Positions 43,079-55,800 of a stretch of 64,000 nt of DNA are shown here, in pieces. The stretch is from positions 94,433,343-94,497,342 of the forward strand of contig CP136065.1 in assembly GCA_032622095.1 (NCBI GenBank), given 5' to 3'. Positions within the stretch are counted from its first letter, which is position 1. Every line of letters starts with the position of its first letter. Source of the stretch: Siphonodentalium dalli (lineage: Eukaryota; Mollusca; Scaphopoda; Gadilida; Siphonodentaliidae). The translations under genes and the position numbers were made by a program. The notes under the pieces are model-generated. The model saw only the letters and a list, made by a program, of their open reading frames with translations, searched no databases and was not told where the DNA came from.

Positions 43079-43467
43079 CCCTTTACCCAACAAAACGGCC
43101 AAAAATGCCCAAATAAAGCTTCAACAGCCTAAAATATCTTCCGTCTGTCTCAATAACACCATACAAATATGGATATCATTGGAACTGGTTCATTGACCAC
43201 ATTGTGATGGTTACAGTTATGCCCTGTGCCAATGCATTCTCTTATATATGCGAGTCGACCATAGGTCGCCTCGCATATATAAGAGAATGCATTGGCCTAA
43301 CACTTTTTACCATTTTTTCTTATAATATTTTCTACATTCTTTGACAATTTGATCATTTTTAATATGTGTTAAGCCAATGCATTCTCTTATATATGCGAGG
43401 CGACCTATGGTCGACTCGCATATATAAGAGAATGCATTGGCACAGGGCCATTCTGTTGGGTAAAGGG
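43079..43467. mobile_element. Paired-hairpin TTAA MITE beside exon 8
   Basis: Exact TTAA on both sides (43075-43078, 43468-43471). Ends CCCTTTACCCAACA / TGTTGGGTAAAGGG. Two palindromes (about 43226-43300 and 43374-43445) contain GCCAATGCATTCTCTTATAT and ATGCGAGTCGACCATAGGTC; the right is the reverse complement of the left. It ends 31 bp before exon 8. Confidence 0.93.
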
Positions 43468-43498
43468 TTAACACGATGTATTTTTTGGTATTATTTAG

Positions 43499-43645
43499 GT
43501 ATGGTTTCGAGTGTTGAGTTCTTCACCTTTGATGACGCATATGCAGTGAGTGATCAACAGAAGTCATTGGGTATACAACCTGAGATTAAGACAGAAGATG
43601 GAAGCACGAGTGTATACTTCTGCTACTACAAACCCGTCTTATGTG
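43499..43645 (+). CDS. Exon 8: ApeC domain, last part
   Basis: Acceptor TATTATTTAG precedes 43499 and donor GTAACT follows 43645; it is 147 nt, phase 1-1. The peptide GMVSSVEFFTFDDAYAV continues from exon 7 and ends VYFCYYKPVLCG, the CYY ending typical of ApeC. The domain is thus complete and split over exons 6-8. A TTAA-flanked MITE ends 27 bp before the acceptor, leaving only TTTTTTGGTATTATTTAG as the polypyrimidine region. Confidence 0.92.
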
Positions 43646-43866
43646 GTAACTTTGTTTATTTACAAGAATCTTGAAAATTTTTATCAATAAATTGAGACCA
43701 AAATTGTATGATGTCATATGATTGCAGTTTCATCTTTTCCAATAAACTAACCAATGACTGTTCTTATTGCATTGTCCCATTCAGTTATAATGGTATATAT
43801 TGGGACAGTTTATTCTTTATATGGAGGGTTTTTTATAATAAAAAAAATGCCAAAAAAATTGAATTA

Positions 43867-43981
43867 CAGTAATGCCCTAAGTAATCGACTCCATAACCAC
43901 AGCAGAATTATGGGTAACTTTTCAGGATGTTGCCATTCATTGGAAAGCTCTCACCCGAGTCGATTACTTAGGGCATTACTG
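43867..43981. mobile_element. CAGTAATGC MITE, internally deleted
   Basis: TA-flanked ends CAGTAATGCCCTAAGTAATC / GATTACTTAGGGCATTACTG; most of one arm is missing. Confidence 0.88.
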
Positions 43982-44439
43982 TACACCTCTGTGATTATCC
44001 TGTTTGGTCATTTGTTGAACTTATTATATGAACATTTCCTACGGGATAACTACTCATCAATGAGTATTTAGAATAGATAGGGTTTACTTACTAAGATTGA
44101 TAACCATTACTTTTGGAAGGATCATTTGATATATAGAAGTCTTAGTTTCTTAAAATAATACCATTGATTTACAGTTACCAAGGCCATTTGTTGAAACATT
44201 TATTTAAAGGTACAAATCTGATTTGATGGTCCCTGTATCATCAGTTTCCAACAACATCAACATTTCTTCAAAAGACGCTTTATTTATCAGAATTGATTAA
44301 TAACCGAAAAATAATGCTAAGCACTGTGAACTCTAGTAAAAAAATTCCAAAACGTGTTATATATCAACATTTTGTTTAATGCAATTTGATATCGAGAGTA
44401 TGTCGGTCAGCTCATAGAATATATGCTTGGCTGCCAAAT

Positions 44440-44570
44440 ATTGTAGGTGGTGAAAAAAAAACAGATTTCAAAAATCTATATCTGATAACTATGGGCTTTG
44501 ATGGGTGGGTACCTCGACTTGAATCAAATATTTTTTACCCCCGAAGCCTAAGAAATAGTAATTTATGAGA
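44440..44570. mobile_element. Half copy of the 41473 foldback family
   Basis: Shares TTTCAAAAATCTATATCTGA, GATGGGTGGGTACCTCGACT and AATCAAATATTTTTTACCCC with the right arm at 41750-41860. Confidence 0.8.
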
Positions 44571-44622
44571 GTTATTTCGGATTATGTATTTTAAAACTTT
44601 TTTCCCAAGTGAACTACATGTA

Positions 44623-44757
44623 CAGTAAGGCCCTAAATAATCAACTCCTTAACCACAGCAGAATTATGGGTAATTTTTCAGGATTTAGTCGGAAATATGG
44701 CTTGTTCAACCCATAATTCTGCTGTGGTTTAGGAGTCGATTATTTAAGGCATTACTG
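44623..44757. mobile_element. CAGTAATGC MITE upstream of exon 9
   Basis: Ends CAGTAAGGCCCTAAATAATC / GATTATTTAAGGCATTACTG with TA flanks; shortened centre. It ends 42 bp before exon 9 and can pair with the copy after it. Confidence 0.88.
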
Positions 44758-44799
44758 TATGCCTTAAATATTTCCATGTTTTTCATCTCATCCATGTAG

Positions 44800-44922
44800 G
44801 CTGTACAGACAATGATGGAGAATATATGCCACTCTGGAAGGAAGTAACCAAGAACTGTGTGACAAAGCGGTGTATACAGGAGTATGGTGTGCAAGACCCT
44901 CAGATAGAGATAGTCAGTGGAG
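44800..44922 (+). CDS. Exon 9: VWC-like cysteine module
   Basis: Acceptor TCCATGTAG precedes 44800; donor GTATGT follows 44922; it is 123 nt, phase 1-1. It starts GCTDNDGEYMPLWKEVTKNC and continues VTKRC: a single N-terminal Cys, W, then C-x4-C. The second Cys of the usual pair is absent (Glu-Tyr region). Two copies of one palindromic MITE family flank it, ending 42 bp before and starting 14 bp after the exon. Confidence 0.87.
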
Positions 44923-44936
44923 GTATGTAATATGTA

Positions 44937-45131
44937 CAGTAATGCTCTAATTAATCGACTCCTTAAACACAGCAGAATTATGGGTAATTTTTCAGGATTT
45001 AGTCGGAAATATGGCTTGTTGCCATTCATCGGAAAGATCTCCCCGAGAGCTTTCCGATTAATGGCAACAAACCTGAAAAATTACCCATAATTCTGTTGTG
45101 TTTAAGGAGTCGATTAATTAGAGCATTACTG
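44937..45131. mobile_element. CAGTAATGC MITE downstream of exon 9
   Basis: Ends CAGTAATGCTCTAATTAATC / GATTAATTAGAGCATTACTG, TA flanks, full palindrome with CTCCCCGAGAG centre. It starts 14 bp after exon 9. Confidence 0.9.
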
Positions 45132-45261
45132 TATGGGCAAGACCACAGACTTAGGCGAATGGTGTAGTTTTCATAAGTTCTGCAGAATTTTTATATTCCC
45201 ATTTTTTAAAAACTGTCTGTCTGTCCATCGAGGTAGCCTTCTGTCCGTCCATTCGTTTTTT

Positions 45262-45620
45262 TTCATTTCCAGATGATAACTTTATTAAGTCTGAACTGAA
45301 TGGAATTAAGTTTGGTATGTGGGTTTTCAAGCACAAAATACAGGTCAATTTCAAATTCGGGTTCCACCCGCCTATTTTCACCAGAGTTAATTTACAGCCC
45401 TTTTGTTGGAATTTGCACTCAATTTTCATTTCCAGATGATAACTTTATTAAGTCTGAACTGAATGGAATGAAATTTGGTATGTGGGTTTACTAACATAAT
45501 ATACAGGTCAAGTTCGAATTCAGGTTCCACTCGCAGTTTGTGGGTTTACCAGCACAAAAACAGGTTTCTTTCCCTTTTTGTTGGAATTTGCACTAAATTT
45601 TCATTTCCGGACAATAACTT
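45262..45620 (+). repeat. Dispersed repeat with three tandem units
   Basis: Units share TTCATTTCCAGATGATAACT, TTATTAAGTCTGAACTGAAT and GTTGGAATTTGCACT; about 165 bp each, the third diverged. A related piece is at 601-790. From 45620 to 46290 I see no gene or known repeat. Confidence 0.85.
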
Positions 45621-46296
45621 TAGTAAGTCTGAACTGAATATAGATAGATAGCTCTTCAAAACCTTAAGAAAACTACACCTCTCAGCAGACTATGCTAAGG
45701 CCTGTATTATACAGCGAGCTAAACACCAGGAATTCTGGTGTAAAAATGGCAAAGTCCAGAAAAGCATGTGTGAGACACGACATATAAAACCATCTGGCTT
45801 GTTAAGTTTTCCCTGGCATGAGCTAATGTAAGGCACGTCTTGTCCGGAAATGCTATAATGATCTATCGGGCATGGTAGATGTGTGGCTGATCACATAAAT
45901 CCATGTTGTGCTAACCACGGGTCATACTAAGATGATTCAGTGAAAATCACCCATTTGGAGTAGAGCATGCACAATTTTAAGTTATTTGCAAGATTGCACC
46001 ATCCCTGGATTGTCCTACTATGACCTGTGTCTGGCACATCGTATAAAACAGTGTCAGGCTACATATTTGTTGACCCTTGGCCGTTGTCAGTATACATTGA
46101 AGGCTACGGTACTATGGTGACACACATGTATTAAATGACAAAGGACGTTTCACGAAATTTGGTCAATATTTACCTATAAATCTAACACATGTTACATGTG
46201 CCGGAGACGCGCAATGTCAAGCCAGATGAAAATAGCATGACCAATGTTTGGCACGGCAAATAAAATGGGCATATCACACACACTTGGTGTCATTAT

Positions 46297-46620
46297 ACCC
46301 CCCTCACAATGAGTTGTGGGGGGTATACTGGAATCAGCTTGTCTGTGTGTCCATCTGTGCGTGGACACAATTTTGTCCAGGCTTTTATTCCTACATTTTT
46401 CAGTCATTTTTTTAAAACTAGGCACAGATATTTAGTACCATGGGAACCTGTGCACCTGTGATTATGAGGTCCATCTGACTTCTTCTTTTTTTGAGTTATC
46501 CGCCTCTTTCGACTTATTTCAGAACATGCAGAACTTTGTCTGAGCTGGTATTCCTACATTTTCAGGTCAATTTTGTTTAGAACTTGGCACAGAGGCCAAT
46601 CCAGCTTTTTCATAATCCAT
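46297..46620 (+). repeat. C-rich dispersed repeat copy
   Basis: Starts ATACCCCCCTCACAATGAGT, then GTATACTGGAATCAGCTTGT and one ACCATGGGAACCTGTGCACC unit. Same family as 7663-8465. Confidence 0.85.
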
Positions 46621-46887
46621 TGGTTATCCCACTTTCTCGCTCGTTTCCACCTGAGTAAACTTTACTGGATTAACATATTGTTATATTTGCGACTTTCATT
46701 GAATCATCATTGTTGAAATTACTGATATGAAGTTTAAAGACATATTATGTGGTTATTCCACTACTTCAAACTGATATTTTATGACTCAGCCACTACACCC
46801 ATTTGAAAAATGTGTCATTAAACTATTATTGTTGAACAATTTAACAACAAGGGATGTACCATTTCATAAAACACAGTGTGTGAACTG

Positions 46888-49800
46888 CGCATAAATGTAA
46901 ACAAACAGTCCACCATTCATCCCGAACAAATCGCTGATAAACAAACAGTCCACCATTCATCCCAAACAAATCGCTAATAAACAAACAGTCCACCATTCAT
47001 CCTGAACAAATCACTAATAAACAAACAGTCCACCATTCATCCTGAACAAACAAACAGTCCACCATTCATCCTGAACAAATCGCTGATAAACAAACAGTCC
47101 ACCATTCATCCTGAACAAATCACTAATAAACAAACAGTCCACCATTCATCCTGAACAAATCACTAATAAACAAACAGTCCACCATTCATCCTGAACAAAT
47201 CACTAATAAACAAACAGTCCACCATTCATCCTGTACAAATCACTGATAAACAAACAGTCCACCATTCATCCCTAATAAATCACTAATAAACAAACAGTCC
47301 ACCATTCATCCTGTACAAATCACTGATAAACAAACAGTCCACCATTCATCCTGAACAAGTCACTGATATACAAACAGTCCACCATTCATCCCGAACAAAT
47401 GACTGATATACAAACAGTCCACCATTCATCCCGAACAAATCACTGATAAACAAACAGTCCACCATTCATCCCTAATAAATCACTGATAAACAAACAGTCC
47501 ACCATTCATCCCGTACAAATCGCTGTTATACAAACAGTCCACCATTCATCTCGAACAAATCGCTGATAAACAAACAGTCCACCATTCATCCCGAACAAAT
47601 CACTGATATACAAACAGTCCAACATTCATCCCGTACAAATCACTGATATACAAACAGTCCACCATTCATCCCGAACAAATGACTGATATACAAACAGTCC
47701 AACATTCATCCCGAACAAATCACTAATATACAAACAGTCCACCATTCATCCCGAACAAATGACTAATATACAAACAGTCCACCATTCATCCCGAACAAAT
47801 GACTAATATACAAACAGTCCACCATTCATCCCGAACAAATCACTGATAAACAAACAGTCCACCATTCATCCCTAATAAATCACTGATAAACAAACAGTCC
47901 ACCATTCATCCCGTACAAATCACTGATATACAAACAGTCCACCATTCATCCCGAACAAATGACTGATATACAAACAGTCCAACATTCATCCCGAACAAAT
48001 CACTGATATACAAACAGTCCACCATTCATCCCGAACAAATGACTAATATACAAACAGTCCACCATTCATCCCGAACAAATCACTGATAAACAAACAGTCC
48101 AACATTCATCCCGAACAAATGACTAATATACAAACAGTCCACCATTCATCCCGAACAAATCGCTGATATACAAACAGTCCACCATTCATCCCGAACAAAT
48201 GACTAATATACAAACAGTCCACCATTCATCCCGAACAAATGACTAATATACAAACAGTCCACCATTCATCCCGAACAAATGACTGATATACAAACAGTCC
48301 ACCATTCATCCCGAACAAATGACTAATATACAAACAGTCCACCATTCATCCCGAACAAATCGCTGATATACAAACAGTCCACCATTCATCCCGAACAAAT
48401 CGCTGATATACAAACAGTCCACCATTCATCCCGTACAAATGACTAATATACAAACAGTCCACCATTCATCCCGAACAAATCGCTGATATACAAACAGTCC
48501 AACATTCATCCCGAACAAATGACTAATATACAAACAGTCCACCATTCATCCCGAACAAATCGCTGATATACAAACAGTCCACCATTCATCCCGAACAAAT
48601 GACTAATATACAAACAGTCCAACATTCATCCCGTACAAATCACTGATATACAAACAGTCCACCATTCATCCCGAACAAATCACTGATATACAAACAGTCC
48701 ACCATTCATCCCGAACAAATGACTAATATACAAACAGTCCACCATTCATCCCGAACAAATCGCTGATATACAAACAGTCCACCATTCATCCCGAACAAAT
48801 GACTAATATACAAACAGTCCAACATTCATCCCGAACAAATCACTGATATACAAACAGTCCAACATTCATCCCGAACAAATGACTGATATACAAACAGTCC
48901 ACCATTCATCCCGAACAAATGACTAATATACAAACAGTCCACCATTCATCCCGAACAAATCGCTGATATACAAACAGTCCACCATTCATCCCGAACAAAT
49001 GACTGATAAACAAACAGTCCACCATTCATCCCGTACAAATCACTGATATACAAACAGTCCACCATTCATCCTGAACAAATCACTGATATACAAACAGTCC
49101 ACCATTCATCCCGAACAAATGACTGATATACAAACAGTCCAACATTCATCCCGAACAAATCGCTGATATACAAACAGTCCACCATTCATCCCGAACAAAT
49201 GACTAATATACAAACAGTCCACCATTCATCCCGAACAAATCGCTGATATACAAACAGTCCAACATTCATCCCGAACAAATGACTAATATACAAACAGTCC
49301 AACATTCATCCCGAACAAATCACTGATATACAAACAGTCCAACATTCATCCCGAACAAATCACTGATATACAAACAGTCCACCATTCATCCCGAACAAAT
49401 GACTAATATACAAACAGTCCACCATTCATCCCGAACAAATCGCTGATATACAAACAGTCCACCATTCATCCCGAACAAATGACTGATAAACAAACAGTCC
49501 ACCATTCATCCCGTACAAATCACTGATATACAAACAGTCCACCATTCATCCCGAACAAATCACTGATATACAAACAGTCCACCATTCATCCCGAACAAAT
49601 GACTGATATACAAACAGTCCAACATTCATCCCGAACAAATCACTGATATACAAACAGTCCACCATTCATCCCGAACAAATGACTGATATACAAACAGTCC
49701 ACCATTCATCCCGAACAAATCACTGATATACAAACAGTCCACCATTCATCCCGAACAAATGACTGATATACAAACAGTCCAACATTCATCCCGAACAAAT

Positions 49801-52800
49801 CACTGATATACAAACAGTCCACCATTCATCCCGAACAAATGACTAATATACAAACAGTCCACCATTCATCCCGAACAAATCGCTGATATACAAACAGTCC
49901 ACCATTCATCCCGAACAAATGACTGATATACAAACAGTCCACCATTCATCCCGAACAAATCGCTGATATACAAACAGTCCACCATTCATCCCGAACAAAT
50001 GACTAATATACAAACAGTCCACCATTCATCCCGAACAAATCGCTGATATACAAACAGTCCACCATTCATCCCGAACAAATGACTGATATACAAACAGTCC
50101 AACATTCATCCCGAACAAATGACTGATATACAAACAGTCCAACATTCATCCCGAACAAATGACTGATATACAAACAGTCCAACATTCATCCCGAACAAAT
50201 GACTGATATACAAACAGTCCACCATTCATCCCGAACAAATCGCTGATATACAAACAGTCCACCATTCATCCCGAACAAATGACTAATATACAAACAGTCC
50301 ACCATTCATCCCGAACAAATCGCTGATATACAAACAGTCCACCATTCATCCCGAACAAATGACTGATATACAAACAGTCCAACATTCATCCCGAACAAAT
50401 CACTGATATACAAACAGTCCAACATTCATCCCGAACAAATGACTGATAAACAAACAGTCCACCATTCATCCCGTACAAATCACTGATATACAAACAGTCC
50501 ACCATTCATCCCGAACAAATGACTAATATACAAACAGTCCACCATTCATCCCGAACAAATCGCTGATATACAAACAGTCCACCATTCATCCCGAACAAAT
50601 GACTGATAAACAAACAGTCCACCATTCATCCCGTACAAATCACTGATATACAAACAGTCCACCATTTATCCCGAACAAATCACTGATATACAAACAGTCC
50701 ACCATTCATCCCGAACAAATGACTGATATACAAACAGTCCAACATTCATCCCGAACAAATCACTGATATACAAACAGTCCACCATTCATCCCGAACAAAT
50801 GACTGATATACAAACAGTCCACCATTCATCCCGAACAAATCACTGATATACAAACAGTCCACCATTCATCCCGAACAAATGACTGATATACAAACAGTCC
50901 AACATTCATGCCGAACAAATCACTGATATACAAACAGTCCACCATTCATCCCGAACAAATGACTAATATACAAACAGTCCACCATTCATCCCGAACAAAT
51001 CGCTGATATACAAACAGTCCACCATTCATCCCGAACAAATGACTGATAAACAAACAGTCCACCATTCATCCCGTACAAATCACTGATATACAAACAGTCC
51101 ACCATTCATCCCGAACAAATCACTGATATACAAACAGTCCACCATTCATCCCGAACAAATGACTGATATACAAACAGTCCAACATTCATCCCGAACAAAT
51201 CACTGATATACAAACAGTCCACCATTCATCCCGAACAAATGACTAATATACAAACAGTCCAACATTCATCCCGAACAAATGACTAATATACAAACAGTCC
51301 ACCATTCATCCCGTACAAATCACTGATATACAAACAGTCCACCATTCATCCCGAACAAATCACTGATATACAAACAGTCCACCATTCATCCCGAACAAAT
51401 CACTGATATACAAACAGTCCACCATTCATCCCGTACAAATCACTGATATACAAACAGTCCACCATTCATCCCGAACAAATGACTAATATACAAACAGTCC
51501 ACCATTCATCCCGAACAAATGACTAATATACAAACAGTCCACCATTCATCCCGAACAAATCACTGATATACAAACAGTCCACCATTCATCCCGAACAAAT
51601 CACTGATATACAAACAGTCCACCATTCATCCCGAACAAATCACTGATATACAAACAGTCCACCATTCATCCCGAACAAATGACTAATATACAAACAGTCC
51701 ACCATTCATCCCGAACAAATGACTGATATACAAACAGTCCAACATTCATCCCGAACAAATCACTGATATACAAACAGTCCACCATTCATCCCGAACAAAT
51801 GACTAATATACAAACAGTCCACCATTCATCCCGAACAAATGACTGATAAACAAACAGTCCACCATTCATCCCTAATAAATCACTGATAAACAAACAGTCC
51901 ACCATTCATCCCGTACAAATCACTGATATACAAACAGTCCACCATTCATCCCGAACAAATCACTGATATACAAACAGTCCACCATTCATCCCGAACAAAT
52001 GACTGATATACAAACAGTCCACCATTCATCCCGAACAAATCACTGATAAACAAACAGTCCACCATTCATCCCGAACAAATGACTGATATACAAACAGTCC
52101 ACCATTCATCCCAAACAAATGACTAATATACAAACAGTCCACCATTCATCCCGAACAAATGACTGATATACAAACAGTCCACCATTCATCCCGAACAAAT
52201 AACTGATATACAAACAGTCCACCATTCATCCCGAACAAATCACTGATATACAAACAGTCCACCATTCATCCCGAACAAATGACTAATATACAAACAGTCC
52301 ACCATTCATCCCGAACAAATCACTGATATACAAACAGTCCACCATTCATCCCGAACAAATCACTGATATACAAACAGTCCACCATTCATCCTGAACAAAT
52401 GACTAATATACAAACAGTCCACCATTCATCCCGAACAAATGACTAATATACAAACAGTCCACCATTCATCCCGTACAAATCACTGATATACAAACAGTCC
52501 ACCATTCATCCCGAACAAATGACTGATAAACAAACAGTCCACCATTCATCCCGTACAAATCACTGATATACAGACAGTCCACCATTCATCCCGAACAAAT
52601 CACTGATAAACAAACAGTCCACCATTCATCCCGAACAAATGACTGATATACAAACAGTCCACCATTCATCCCGAACAAATCACTGATAAACAAACAGTCC
52701 ACCATTCATCCCGAACAAATGACTGATATACAAACAGTCCACCATTCATCCCGAACAAATCACTGATAAACAAACAGTCCACCATTCATCCCGAACAAAT

Positions 52801-55800
52801 CACTGATAAACAAACAGTCCACCATTCATCCCGAACAAATGACTGATATACAAACAGTCCACCATTCATCCCGAACAAATCACTGATAAACAAACAGTCC
52901 ACCATTCATCCCGAACAAATGACTAATATACAAACAGTCCACCATTCATCCCGAACAAATGACTGATATACAAACAGTCCACCATTCATCCCAAACAAAT
53001 GACTGATATACAAACAGTCCACCATTCATCCCGAACAAATGACTAATATACAAACAGTCCACCATTCATCCCGAACAAATCACTGATAAACAAACAGTCC
53101 ACCATTCATCCCTAATAAATCACTGATAAACAAACAGTCCACCATTCATCCCGTACAAATCACTGATATACAAACAGTCCACCATTCGTCCCGAACAAAT
53201 CACTGATATACAAACAGTCCACCATTCATCCCGTACAAATCGCTGATATACAAACAGTCCACCATTCATCCCGAACAAATGACTGATATACAAACAGTCC
53301 AACATTCATCCCGAACAAATCACTGATATACAAACAGTCCACCATTCATCCCTAATAAATCACTGATAAACAAACAGTCCACCATTCATCCCGTACAAAT
53401 CACTGATATACAAACAGTCCACCATTCATCCCGAACAAATGACTGATATACAAACAGTCCAACATTCATCCCGAACAAATCGCTGATATACAAACAGTCC
53501 ACCATTCATCCCGAACAAATGACTAATATACAAACAGTCCACCATTCATCCCGAATAAATGACTGATATACAAACAGTCCACCATTCATCCCGAACAAAT
53601 GACTAATATACAAACAGTCCACCATTCATCCCGAACAAATGACTGATATACAAACAGTCCACCATTCATCCCGAACAAATGACTGATATACAAACAGTCC
53701 ACCATTCATCCCGAACAAATGACTAATATACAAACAGTCCACCATTCATCCCGAACAAATCACTGATAAACAAACAGTCCACCATTCATCCCTAATAAAT
53801 CACTGATAAACAAACAGTCCACCATTCATCCCGTACAAATCACTGATATACAAACAGTCCACCATTCATCCCGAACAAATCACTGATATACAAACAGTCC
53901 ACCATTCATCCCGTACAAATCGCTGATATACAAACAGTCCACCATTCATCCCGAACAAATGACTGATATACAAACAGTCCAACATTCATCCCGAACAAAT
54001 CACTGATATACAAACAGTCCACCATTCATCCCTAATAAATCACTGATAAACAAACAGTCCACCATTCATCCCGTACAAATCACTGATATACAAACAGTCC
54101 ACCATTCATCCCGAACAAATGACTGATATACAAACAGTCCAACATTCATCCCGAACAAATCGCTGATATACAAACAGTCCACCATTCATCCCGAACAAAT
54201 GACTAATATACAAACAGTCCACCATTCATCCCGAATAAATGACTGATATACAAACAGTCCACCATTCATCCCGAACAAATGACTAATATACAAACAGTCC
54301 ACCATTCATCCCGAACAAATGACTAATATACAAACAGTCCACCATTCATCCCGAACAAATCACTGATATACAAACAGTCCACCATTCATCCCGAACAAAT
54401 GACTGATATACAAACAGTCCACCATTCATCCCGAACAAATCACTGATATACAAACAGTCCACCATTCATCCCGAACAAATGACTAATATACAAACAGTCC
54501 ACCATTCATCCCGAACAAATGACTGATATACAAACAGTCCACCATTCATCCCGTACAAATCACTGATATACAAACAGTCCACCATTCATCCCGAACAAAT
54601 GACTAATATACAAACAGTCCACCATTCATCCCGAACAAATCACTGATATACAAACAGTCCACCATTCATCCCGAACAAATGACTAATATACAAACAGTCC
54701 ACCATTCATCCCGAACAAATGACTGATAAACAAACAGTCCACCATTCATCCCGAACAAATCACTGATATACAAACAGTCCACCATTCATCCAGAACAAAT
54801 CACTGATATACAAACAGTCCACCATTCATCCCGAACAAATGACTAATATACAAACAGTCCACCATTCATCCCGAACAAATGACTAATATACAAACAGTCC
54901 ACCATTCATCCCGAACAAATGACTGATATACAAACAGTCCACCATTCATCCCGAACAAATCACTGATATACAAACAGTCCACCATTCATCCCGAACAAAT
55001 GACTGATATACAAACAGTCCACCATTCATCCCGAACAAATGACTAATATACAAACAGTCCACCATTCATCCCGAACAAATGACTGATATACAAACAGTCC
55101 ACCATTCATCCCGAACAAATGACTAATATACAAACAGTCCACCATTCATCCCGAACAAATGACTAATATACAAACAGTCCACCATTCATCCCGAACAAAT
55201 CACTGATAAACAAACAGTCCACCATTCATCCCGAACAAATGACTAATATACAAACAGTCCACCATTCATCCCGAACAAATGACTAATATACAAACAGTCC
55301 ACCATTCATCCCGAACAAATGACTGATATACAAACAGTCCACCATTCATCCCGTACAAATCACTGATATACAAACAGTCCACCATTCATCCCGAACAAAT
55401 GACTAATATACAAACAGTCCACCATTCATCCCGAACAAATGACTGATAAACAAACAGTCCACCATTCATCCCGAACAAATCACTGATATACAAACAGTCC
55501 ACCATTCATCCCGAACAAATCACTGATATACAAACAGTCCACCATTCATCCCTAATAAATCACTGATAAACAAACAGTCCACCATTCATCCCGAACAAAT
55601 CGCTGTTATACAAACAGTCCAACATTCATCCCTAATAAATCACTAATATACAAACAGTCCACCATTCATCCCGAACAAATGACTGATATACAAACAGTCC
55701 AACATTCATCCCGAACAAATCACTGATATACAAACAGTCCACCTTTCATCCCGAACAAATGACTAATATACAAACAGTCCACCATTCATCCTGTACAAAT

